Below are positions 42,754 through 50,583 of a stretch of 64,000 bases of DNA, piece after piece. The notes beneath the pieces were generated by a model, which saw only the letters and a program-made list of their open reading frames with translations, searched no databases and had not been told where the DNA came from. The position numbers and the translations under genes are program-made. Within the stretch, counting starts at the first letter, position 1; the number at the start of each line of letters is the position of its first letter. The DNA is from Casp-actino8 sp965659595 (GTDB taxonomy: Bacteria; Actinomycetota; Acidimicrobiia; Acidimicrobiales; Ilumatobacteraceae), in assembly GCA_965659595.1 (NCBI GenBank), contig CBFHWN010000001.1, forward strand, positions 24,053 to 88,052, read 5' to 3'.

Positions 42754-43794
42754 TCAACCGTTCACCAGTTCGGCCATGGTTCGCAACGTTTCGGGTGAGC
42801 CACCGACGATGAGGGTGGTCACGCGACTCTCGCGCCAGGCCGCAAGGTCGTCCTTGATCTTGGCCGGCGGACCAACGAGGCAGATCTCGTCGACCATCGC
42901 GTTCGGAACCGACGCGATCGCCTCGGACTGTTTGCCGTTCAAGAAGAGATCTTGAATGCGATCGACCGCTTCTTCGTAACCGAGGCGACGAAATACGTCG
43001 GCGTGGAAGTTCATCTCCTGCGCACCCATACCACCCACGTAGAGAGCGAGTGTCGGGCGCACGCGGTCGTAAGCACGCTCGATGTCGTCGTCGATCGCAA
43101 TGGTGGCGGTCGCCAGAATCTCGAAGTCGTCAGGCCGGCGACGAGCAGTCGGTCGCGCGAAACCCTCCTCGAGCGACGACGCGTACAACTCTTCGTGGCG
43201 CGGCGCATAGAAGATCGGGAACCAGCCGTCGGCGATCTCAGCGGCCAACGCCACGTTCTTCGGTCCTTCGGCCCCGAGAAAGATCGGCACGTCGGACCGC
43301 AGCGGATGGGTCATCACGTTCAGCGCCTTGCCAAGACCAAGGCCGTCACGAGCTGGGATCGGGTACTCCGGTCCGTCGTTGGTGAGTCGCTCTTCGCGGG
43401 CCAAGATCTTACGAACGATGCCGACGTACTCGCGCGTGCGAGCCAGTGGCTTGTTGAACCGCTGTCCGTACCAGCCCTCGACCACCTGCGGACCCGACAC
43501 GCCGAGACCGAGGCAGAATCGGCCACCCGACAGGTGATCCATGGTGATGGTGGCCATGGCGGTCGCCGACGGCGTACGCGCCGAGATCTGCACGATGTTC
43601 GTGCCGAGTCGCAACTTCGAGGTGCCCGCTCCCCACCAGGCGAGTGGCGAAATGGCGTCGCTCCCCCAGGATTCGGCAGTCCAGGCCGAGTCGTAGCCGA
43701 GTCCTTCGATCATCGTCAAGGTTTCGGGAACTCCGGCCGGCATGGAACGCCCCCAGTACCCGATGTGCCAACCGAGTTTCAGATCGTGTGCCAT
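42754..43794 (-). CDS. LLM-class F420-dependent oxidoreductase
   Basis: The start at 43794 is supported by GGGAGG upstream; a longer opening to 43914 is rejected. The 346-residue product has the luciferase-like TIM barrel pattern: GYDSAWTAESWG, LRLGTNIVQISARTP, FCLGLGVSGPQVVEGWYG. This pattern matches actinobacterial F420-binding enzymes. It catalyses hydride transfer with coenzyme F420, presumed from class. It is divergent from the FadE pair over a promoter region with an inverted repeat. Confidence 0.88.
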   Translation of the reverse strand: MAHDLKLGWHIGYWGRSMPAGVPETLTMIEGLGYDSAWTAESWGSDAISPLAWWGAGTSKLRLGTNIVQISARTPSATAMATITMDHLSGGRFCLGLGVSGPQVVEGWYGQRFNKPLARTREYVGIVRKILAREERLTNDGPEYPIPARDGLGLGKALNVMTHPLRSDVPIFLGAEGPKNVALAAEIADGWFPIFYAPRHEELYASSLEEGFARPTARRRPDDFEILATATIAIDDDIERAYDRVRPTLALYVGGMGAQEMNFHADVFRRLGYEEAVDRIQDLFLNGKQSEAIASVPNAMVDEICLVGPPAKIKDDLAAWRESRVTTLIVGGSPETLRTMAELVNG

Positions 43795-43816
43795 CGGTAA
43801 AACCTCCCCCGTCGCT

Positions 43817-43836
43817 CTCACGGTAGTTCCCGTGAG
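43817..43836. promoter_or_regulatory. Inverted repeat in divergent promoter
   Basis: CTCACGG (43817-43823) and CCGTGAG (43830-43836) are perfect inverted arms with a 6-base spacer. The site lies midway between the F420 oxidoreductase (start 43794, minus) and the FadE pair (start 43898, plus), so one regulator could control both directions. Confidence 0.5.
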
Positions 43837-43897
43837 CAGTTGGCCGTCAACGGTTCGCCGTGAACAGAAGCAGTCGAGCGTGATAGGACAGAAGACC

Positions 43898-45073
43898 ATG
43901 GAGATCGGATACACGCCCGACCAAGAGGCGCTGCGCGCCGAACTGCGCAGCTACTACGACGGATTGCTCGACGAGGCGACGGTGGCCGAACTCGGCACCA
44001 GCCACGGCATCGGGGTCGCTCCCCGTCGCGTCTGGAAGCAAATGTGCGCCGATGGCTGGGCCGGCATCGGATGGCCGAAGGAATACGGCGGTCAAGGTCG
44101 TAGCGCGATCGAGCAGTTCATCTTCTTCGACGAGTCGATGCGAGCCGGCGCGCCGGTCCCGATGTTGAGCATCAACACGGTGGGCCCCACCCTCATGAAC
44201 TTCGGAACTCAGGAACAGAAGGATTTCTTCCTGCCGAAGATTCTCACTGGTGACCTGCACTTCTGCATCGGCTATTCCGAACCCGGTGCGGGAACCGACC
44301 TGGCGTCGCTCCAGACGAAAGCAGTACGCGACGGTGATCAGTACGTGGTGAACGGACAGAAGATGTGGACGTCGTTGTCGAGCGATGCCGACTACTGCTG
44401 GCTTGCCGTACGCACCGACTCCGACGCACCCAAGCACAAGGGCATCTCCATTCTCATCATGCCGATGGACACGCCCGGCATCTCGCTGCAGCCCCTCAAT
44501 CTGATCGGCGAGCACGACATCAACGCCATGTATCTCGACGACGTCCGTATCCCAGTGGCCAACTGTGTGGGCGGCGAGAACAAGGGCTGGACGCTCATCA
44601 CCAATCAGCTCAACCACGAACGCGTTACCTTGTGCTCGACCGGTGTCGTCGAACGGGCCCTCACCGACACTCTCGAGTGGGCCAAGAACACCACCCTTCC
44701 CGATGGCCGTCGGGTGGCCGACCAGGAATGGGTGCAGCTCAACCTGGCTCGCGTGCACGCCAAACTCGACGTCCTCCGTCTCATGAACTGGCAGTCGGCT
44801 TGGGAAGCCACTCAAGGCGTCCTCGACGTGGGCCACTGTTCGGCCATCAAGGTGTACGGAACCGAGTTCTACCTCGAAGCTTTCCGCCTGCTGTTCGAAA
44901 TCCTCGGCCCACCCGGATACCTGAAGGGTGGAACGCCCGGTTCGATCCTGAAGGCCCGACTCGAGAACTTGTACCGAGGAATGCTCATCCTCACGTTCGG
45001 CGGAGGTACCAACGAAATGCAGCGCGATCTCATCACGATGTTCTCGCTCGGATTCCCGAGGGCGGCCCGCTGA
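43898..45073 (+). CDS. Acyl-CoA dehydrogenase, large subunit of a two-gene FadE pair
   Basis: The 391-residue product starts at ATG 43898; an in-frame GTG at 43880 is an alternative. It has the SEPGAGTDLASLQTKA flavin block and a C-terminal FGGGTNEMQRDLI end like FadE26/FadE28-type actinobacterial subunits, which form heterotetramers. The second subunit gene overlaps by one base (TGATG). By family knowledge, such pairs oxidise steroid side chains or other bulky acyl-CoAs; the substrate here is not shown. Confidence 0.9.
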   Translation: MEIGYTPDQEALRAELRSYYDGLLDEATVAELGTSHGIGVAPRRVWKQMCADGWAGIGWPKEYGGQGRSAIEQFIFFDESMRAGAPVPMLSINTVGPTLMNFGTQEQKDFFLPKILTGDLHFCIGYSEPGAGTDLASLQTKAVRDGDQYVVNGQKMWTSLSSDADYCWLAVRTDSDAPKHKGISILIMPMDTPGISLQPLNLIGEHDINAMYLDDVRIPVANCVGGENKGWTLITNQLNHERVTLCSTGVVERALTDTLEWAKNTTLPDGRRVADQEWVQLNLARVHAKLDVLRLMNWQSAWEATQGVLDVGHCSAIKVYGTEFYLEAFRLLFEILGPPGYLKGGTPGSILKARLENLYRGMLILTFGGGTNEMQRDLITMFSLGFPRAAR

Positions 45074-46119
45074 TGGATTTCTCCTTCTCTTCCGATCAGA
45101 ACGAACTGCGTGCCCTCACGCGTCAGATCCTCACCGATGCCTGCACGACCGAGCATCTGAAGGCCGTGATGCGCACCGACAGCGCGACCGACCTTGCTTT
45201 GTGGAAGACGTTGGCCGACGCCGGCCTCGTGGGGATCGGGCTGCCCGAATCGGTGGGTGGAGGCGGACTCGGTCTCACCGAAGTGGCCATCGTGCTCGAG
45301 GAGATCGGCCGCATGGCGGCACCCGTTCCAGCCTTCGCTGTCATGGCACTGGCGTCGCCGGCTCTGGCGAACCAGCCTGCGTTACTGGAAGGCGTGGCCT
45401 CGGGCGACACGATCGTGACCGCTGCGATCCACGAACCAATCGGTGATCCGCATTCGCCCTCCACTTCCGTCGTCGACGGCAAGATCACCGGCATCAAAGT
45501 GTGCGTTCCGCACGGACTGCTCGCCACGCGATTCGTCGTCACCGCCGCCGACGGCGTGTATTGCGTGGAGGCCAACGACCCCAAGGTGCGGGTCACGCGG
45601 CAGGACACCACATCAGGCGTGCCCGATGCACTCGTCGAGTTCGACGAAGCCAAGGCCACGTGCGTGGGCGGGCCTGCAGCCACCGAACAAATCATCGCGC
45701 TCGGTTCAATCGGCGCGAGTGTGATGGTCGCCGGAGCCTGCGACGCCGCATTACGTCTCACAGCCGACTACACCAAGTCGCGTCAGCAGTTCGACAAGGC
45801 CATCGCCACGTTCCAAGCCGTGAGCCAACGCGCCGGCGACGCCTACATCGACACCGAAGCCGTTCGTCTCACGGCGTGGCAGGCGGTGTGGCGCACCGAG
45901 AACGGATTGCCGTCGGCCGAAGCCGTCTTGTCGGCCAAATTCTGGGCCGCCGAAGGCGCGTGGCGCGTGATGCACGCCGCTCATCACCTCCACGGAGGAG
46001 TGGGAGTCGACCGCGATTACCCCCTACATCGTTACTTCTTGTTGCACAAGCAACTCGAGTTACAGCTCGGGTCGACACAGCCGAGTCTCGTTCGTCTCGG
46101 GCGACTCCTCGTCTCCTAA
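45073..46119 (+). CDS. Acyl-CoA dehydrogenase, small subunit of the FadE pair
   Basis: The 348-residue product is shorter than normal ACADs and more divergent. It has an N-terminal ACAD helical domain (LWKTLADAGLVGIGLPES) and a C-terminal HHLHGGVGVDRDYPLHRY region. The sequence between lacks the usual SEPGAGSD-type block. It probably supplies structural and part of the cofactor sites in a heterotetramer with the preceding subunit. Start and stop overlap as TGATG. Confidence 0.88.
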   Translation: MDFSFSSDQNELRALTRQILTDACTTEHLKAVMRTDSATDLALWKTLADAGLVGIGLPESVGGGGLGLTEVAIVLEEIGRMAAPVPAFAVMALASPALANQPALLEGVASGDTIVTAAIHEPIGDPHSPSTSVVDGKITGIKVCVPHGLLATRFVVTAADGVYCVEANDPKVRVTRQDTTSGVPDALVEFDEAKATCVGGPAATEQIIALGSIGASVMVAGACDAALRLTADYTKSRQQFDKAIATFQAVSQRAGDAYIDTEAVRLTAWQAVWRTENGLPSAEAVLSAKFWAAEGAWRVMHAAHHLHGGVGVDRDYPLHRYFLLHKQLELQLGSTQPSLVRLGRLLVS

Positions 46120-46129
46120 CATCGACTCG

Positions 46130-46798
46130 ATGTCGAACCCGAACCCGATCCTTCCTCCCGATCCCGATCTGCCTCTCATCCATACGCGCAACTATGAAGT
46201 GCGCGCCTACAAGGTGAGCGACTCCGAGATCCTGTTGCGAGGGGCGGTGCGCGACGACAAGGCACCAGGCCTGTACGTCGAAGGCGATCCCGAGCCGCTC
46301 ACGATTCATCACATGGTCGTCGAACTACGAGTGTCGTATCCCATGTTCGAGATTCTCGATGCGACCACCGAGTTGAAGGAGTTCCCCCACCACGAGTGTC
46401 CGGGAATCGCGCCGCACTATCGCAAACTGATCGGTCTCTCGATCGCCCGCGGATTCACCCACAAGGTGCGCGAACTCTTCGGCGGACCACGCGGCTGCAC
46501 TCACACCACGGCTCTCCTCCAAGCGATGGGTCCGGTCGCCATCCAATGCGGATGGAGCATGCGCGTGATGGCCATGAAGGAGGCGGCCGAGAGCGGTGCC
46601 CCCACACCCGAGTTCTCCCCCGAAGCACGTGAGCGGGCCTTCGCCACCAACCTCAACACCTGCCACATCTGGGACGAGGACGGTGAGCAAGTTCGCCTCA
46701 TTCGCTCTGGCGGCACGCTCGGAGCACCTCTGTCGGTGAGCAAACGGCTCGAGAAGCTCGGTCGCTCACCCGACGAGTGGGAGACCTCGCGGGGTTAG
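46130..46798 (+). CDS. DUF2889 family protein
   Basis: The 222-residue protein contains the DUF2889 pattern, with HHMVVELRV and the GCTHTTALLQAMG block; no catalytic role is known for the family. It follows the FadE pair by 10 bp. DUF2889 genes commonly occur near acyl-CoA metabolism genes in actinobacteria, from memory. Assignment to the family is fairly secure, function is not. Confidence 0.75.
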   Translation: MSNPNPILPPDPDLPLIHTRNYEVRAYKVSDSEILLRGAVRDDKAPGLYVEGDPEPLTIHHMVVELRVSYPMFEILDATTELKEFPHHECPGIAPHYRKLIGLSIARGFTHKVRELFGGPRGCTHTTALLQAMGPVAIQCGWSMRVMAMKEAAESGAPTPEFSPEARERAFATNLNTCHIWDEDGEQVRLIRSGGTLGAPLSVSKRLEKLGRSPDEWETSRG

Positions 46799-46807
46799 AG
46801 CCGAAGT

Positions 46808-48397
46808 TCAGCCGATGAGGCGAACAGCCTCTTCCTTGGCCCACTTGTAGTCGGCTTTGCCAACCGGGGTGCGCACGACTTCGTCGACCACGAACACTGC
46901 CTTGGGCGCCTTGTAATCGGCGACGAGGGTGCGGGTGTGCGCGACTACTTCTTCGTTGGTGACCGAGGTTCCGGGTCGCAACTGAATGAGCGCCGTCACC
47001 TGCTCACCCCAACGCTCGTTCGGCGTACCGATCACGACGGCGTCGAACACCGACGGATGCTGCTTGAGAGCAGCCTCGACCTCTTCGGGATAGATCTTCT
47101 CGCCACCCGAATTGATGCACACCGAACCACGACCGAGAACCGTGATCATCCCGTCTTCTTCGATCTGCGCGAAGTCGCCCGGAATGACCCATCGCTTGCC
47201 GTCGTAAGTGGGGAAGGTGGCTGCCGTCTTCTCGGGATCCTTGTAGTAACCGAGCGGGATGTATCCGCTACGCGCCAACTTGCCCACTTCGCCGACAGCA
47301 CAGACCCGCCCGTCATCGGACAGCACTGTGGTGTCGGGGCCGGTCTGGAACTTGGGCGCCGACATCGGACTCCCGTCGTCAGCCCGAGTGCCAGCGGCAC
47401 CGGTCTCGGTGGCTCCATAACTGTCCATGATCACGATGTTGGGAAGCGCAGCTCGCAACTGCTCGCGCACACCTGTCGAGAGTGGTGCCCCACCGTTGCC
47501 GACCGAGAACAACATCGACATGTCGTACGCCGACGGATCGGCGAGCAACGCCTCAGCGATGGGTCGCGCCATGGCGTCGCCGATGGTCGACAACGTGTTG
47601 GTCTTGGCTCGCGACGCGAGACCGAGAACTTCGTGCGCATCGAACCGACGGCGGCTGTACATGACGAACGCACCGCCGCCGATGATGGCGTTGCCCATCA
47701 CCCACTGGCTGCCGCCGTGCATAATCGGGCCGATCCCCATGAGCCGCATCTTGAACTGAGCCGCAGCAGCTTCTTCACCGAGCAACTCGATGCGATCGAT
47801 CGGCCGGTTGGCGCGCATCGAGTTCATGGCACCGAGAATCACGTCCTCCGACCGCCACATCACTCCCTTCGGCATCCCTGTTGTTCCACCGGTGTAGAGG
47901 ATGTAGGGATCGTCGCCCGAGCGACCGGGGAAGTCGCGATCGGGTGACGCGGCTGCCAAAGCCGCCTCGTACTGCTCGCCCAACACGATCACGTTCTTCA
48001 ACCGGGGAAGATCGGAACGAATCGACTCGACCATGTCGACGAATTCGGGGCTCGTGACCACGACCACGCAGTCGGCATTGTCGTAGAGGTAACGGAGTTC
48101 GGCCTCGACGTAGCGGTAGTTGACGTTGACCGCGGCTGCTCCGATCTTGGCGCACCCCCAGAACGCTTCGACCCACTCATGGCAGTTGTAGGCGTGAACA
48201 CCGACGTGTTGGCCGCGCTCGACGCCGAGTGACAGAAGATGATTGGCGAAGCGCGTCGCCCGCTCGTCGAGTTGTGCATACGTGTACTCGACCTCGTTGG
48301 TCACCAGTGCGAGATCGTCGGGCACGGCGTCGGCGAGCACCTCGATGGCATCACCGAGGTTGATGCTCCGCGGGTACGACTTATGGGCCACTTTCAT
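46808..48397 (-). CDS. Acyl-CoA synthetase
   Basis: A 529-residue ANL ligase with YTGGTTGMPKG near 165-180 as P-loop. A YGATETG motif follows, and the C-terminal lysine is in RTPVGKADY. The P-loop has Gly where Ser is more usual. It activates an acid as its CoA thioester. It overlaps the upstream gene by ATGA, so it is in one operon with that gene and the second F420-type oxidoreductase. Confidence 0.9.
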   Translation of the reverse strand: MKVAHKSYPRSINLGDAIEVLADAVPDDLALVTNEVEYTYAQLDERATRFANHLLSLGVERGQHVGVHAYNCHEWVEAFWGCAKIGAAAVNVNYRYVEAELRYLYDNADCVVVVTSPEFVDMVESIRSDLPRLKNVIVLGEQYEAALAAASPDRDFPGRSGDDPYILYTGGTTGMPKGVMWRSEDVILGAMNSMRANRPIDRIELLGEEAAAAQFKMRLMGIGPIMHGGSQWVMGNAIIGGGAFVMYSRRRFDAHEVLGLASRAKTNTLSTIGDAMARPIAEALLADPSAYDMSMLFSVGNGGAPLSTGVREQLRAALPNIVIMDSYGATETGAAGTRADDGSPMSAPKFQTGPDTTVLSDDGRVCAVGEVGKLARSGYIPLGYYKDPEKTAATFPTYDGKRWVIPGDFAQIEEDGMITVLGRGSVCINSGGEKIYPEEVEAALKQHPSVFDAVVIGTPNERWGEQVTALIQLRPGTSVTNEEVVAHTRTLVADYKAPKAVFVVDEVVRTPVGKADYKWAKEEAVRLIG

Positions 48398-49515
48398 TCT
48401 CCTTCGTAGCCGTCGAGCATGTCGGTGAAACCGTACTTGTGGTGCGGTCCGATCGCCATGTTCTCGAAGAGTCCATATCCGACGTGGGTCCGACCGTCGC
48501 GATCGGTGTAGGTGAAGCGGGCACCGTTGTCGACGATTCCGAACAAGCGCATCGCTCCTTCAGGTGTTGTGGTGTCGAGTGCGAAGTTTTGTACGACGAG
48601 TGGGCCCTGCCACATTCCGTGCCGCCAGTCGGCGTCGTATCCATACCCGGTACCAACACCCACGTGCACGGGGATGAGAGGTTCGATCAGCAAGTCGAAC
48701 ACGAAACCATCGTCGGCAACCACCCGGAAGTCGGCGCCGGTGCAGAAACGTGAGCCTTTCCGATAGTGCAGATCGTGCTCGGGGCGGCCGAGGTGCTCGA
48801 TCCGTCCGTCGTTCCAGATACGAGTCGCTTCCTCCATCACCCGAGACCCGTCCGGGTTCTCCTGCACGATGATCATGAGCGAATGGTCGTCGAAACGAAC
48901 CGGCGTGTAGATCCAGAACCAGCTGAAAGGATTCGACGCGCGAATACCTGCCGGTTCGCTCTCTCCCACCGGCCGTACTCCCCACGAACGGTCGCGAGTT
49001 CCCCACCATTGATCAGATGTCAGCGAGAAGCTCTTGCCGCCGACAGTGAGGGATCCGTCCCATCCGCCGGTCTGGGCCAGACGACAGGTGTCGAAGATGA
49101 CGCGTCCGTTCTCGCGGATGTAGTGGCGCGGTTCTTCGAAGGCCGGCATCGAACCGGTCCAGGTGGCATCAATCGTGATGCCCCACTCGTTGTCGGCGCA
49201 ACGCAGGCGCAACTTCTGGAGCGGTTCGATCACTTCGATACTGAGCGGCCCCACTCCCGGGTTCATGCGATCGGCGTCGTCGAGAGCGCCTGATGCGCGC
49301 ACCACACGGTGTTGACCTTCGTGGAACACGAGAAGGTAGGCGTCGATCACCCCGAGGTTCGGATATACCCCGAGCCCGGCGATGAACATGACGTTGCCCG
49401 ACTTGTCGAAGCCGTTGAAGTAGTAACGGTCGTAGAAATTGCGGTCGCTCGTGGCCGCATGCCGCATCGGTTCGGCGATCTGATGGATCGGGTAGTCGTC
49501 GAGGTTGCTGAGCAT
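48394..49515 (-). CDS. Protein of unknown function, 373 residues
   Basis: The start MLSNLDDYPIHQ at 49515 is chosen because GGAG lies 6-9 bases before it. The product is beta-rich with many Trp, Tyr, Asp and Arg residues, and shows WWGTRDRSWGVRP and NPFSWFWIYTPVRF blocks. These suggest a lipocalin-like or hydroxysteroid-handling beta barrel, but I do not recognise the family with confidence. It sits between an F420-type oxidoreductase and a CoA ligase with an ATGA overlap, so it likely works with them on a hydrophobic substrate. Confidence 0.75.
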   Translation of the reverse strand: MLSNLDDYPIHQIAEPMRHAATSDRNFYDRYYFNGFDKSGNVMFIAGLGVYPNLGVIDAYLLVFHEGQHRVVRASGALDDADRMNPGVGPLSIEVIEPLQKLRLRCADNEWGITIDATWTGSMPAFEEPRHYIRENGRVIFDTCRLAQTGGWDGSLTVGGKSFSLTSDQWWGTRDRSWGVRPVGESEPAGIRASNPFSWFWIYTPVRFDDHSLMIIVQENPDGSRVMEEATRIWNDGRIEHLGRPEHDLHYRKGSRFCTGADFRVVADDGFVFDLLIEPLIPVHVGVGTGYGYDADWRHGMWQGPLVVQNFALDTTTPEGAMRLFGIVDNGARFTYTDRDGRTHVGYGLFENMAIGPHHKYGFTDMLDGYEGE

Positions 49516-49547
49516 GATGTCTCCGTTCGTGAGAGGTTGGACGTTCT

Positions 49548-50459
49548 TCAGATGTCGGTGAGAAGTGGAGCCACTTCGGAGGCGAAGGCGACGAGTTGAT
49601 CGCACAGCTCGTCACAGCTGCGGGCTTTGAAACGAACCTGCAGCTGATTCACCCCCGGTGCAGTGCCGGCGAGGATCTGTTCGGCGATCGACGACGGTGC
49701 GCCGTGGATCGTGCCTTCGCCCACGTCGAAAGCAGGCGTTCCGACGTAGAGGAACGGCGTGATGTGGCCGATCATGAACGGACCAGAACGCCCGTGCTTG
49801 TCGCGCTCGGTCATGAGCATGGCCACCATGTCGGTATTCGAGGGACCTTGGGGAAGCCATCCGTCGGCGAGTCGCGCCGCACGACGAATGGCGACCGGAC
49901 TCGAGCCAGCAACCCAGATGGGTGGGCGCGGCGTCTGCGCCGGACGCGGGCGGGCGCCGAAACCGTCGACGAACTCGTTCTCGAGGGCGGCTGCCAACTC
50001 GGGGATCCCCCGCTCGAGAGCCTGACCGCGACCGGCGAAGTCGACCCCGAGGAAGTCGAACTCGGCTTCCACATGACCGGCACCGATACCGATGAGCGCA
50101 CGACCCCCGGTCAGGTGATCGAGGGTGGCGAACTGTTTGGCGGCAACTCTCGGGTGTCGGTACGGCAGGACGTACACGTGAGTGAGCAACCCGACGCGTG
50201 TCGTGTGGGCGCCGAGCCACGACAATGTCGAGATCGGATCGGCCCAGTGGGTCCCCATTCCGCCCACCACCGATTCAGGAAGGGCGACGTGATCGCACAC
50301 TCCCACGTAGGCGTAGCCGTTGTCGTCACAGGCGCGGGCCAAGCGGGCCAACTCGTCGGGTCCGGCCGTCGCCTCCCAGCCGGCGACGAAGTACGCGCTC
50401 TGGGCCTGGATCGGCAATTGGATGCCGTAGACCCGCTTCCCTTCCGCGATCGTGAACAT
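49548..50459 (-). CDS. LLM-class F420-dependent oxidoreductase
   Basis: The 303-residue TIM-barrel protein has the luciferase-like motifs TRVGLLTHVYVLPYRHPRV and ALIGIGAGHVEAEF, and a GGRA turn. These resemble F420-binding members. A ribosome site AGGGGG precedes the ATG. It heads an operon with the unknown 373-residue protein and the CoA ligase. Reaction and substrate unknown. Confidence 0.87.
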   Translation of the reverse strand: MFTIAEGKRVYGIQLPIQAQSAYFVAGWEATAGPDELARLARACDDNGYAYVGVCDHVALPESVVGGMGTHWADPISTLSWLGAHTTRVGLLTHVYVLPYRHPRVAAKQFATLDHLTGGRALIGIGAGHVEAEFDFLGVDFAGRGQALERGIPELAAALENEFVDGFGARPRPAQTPRPPIWVAGSSPVAIRRAARLADGWLPQGPSNTDMVAMLMTERDKHGRSGPFMIGHITPFLYVGTPAFDVGEGTIHGAPSSIAEQILAGTAPGVNQLQVRFKARSCDELCDQLVAFASEVAPLLTDI

Positions 50460-50520
50460 CTGACCCCCTGTGTCCCTCTCCAGGTTCGCAGATCGACCAC
50501 GTCCAGGGGAATTCGCGACT

Positions 50521-50562
50521 CGTGGTCGGTGGGATCCCCGCTAGGAGACCCGACCGACCACG
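50521..50562 (-). terminator. Long hairpin downstream of the DUF11 gene
   Basis: CGTGGTCGGT (50521-50530) and ACCGACCACG (50553-50562) are perfect 10-bp arms with a GC-rich 22-base loop. The hairpin lies 22 bp after the stop of the DUF11 gene (minus strand). There is no clear U-run, so it may work with Rho or be a symmetric terminator. Confidence 0.5.
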
Positions 50563-50583
50563 GTCGAATGAGCCGGCGCAGGA

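Noticed and set aside
43742..43897. Upstream extension of the FadE large subunit
   Set aside because: It overlaps the divergent F420 oxidoreductase start and the inverted repeat; the ACAD family start matches ATG 43898.
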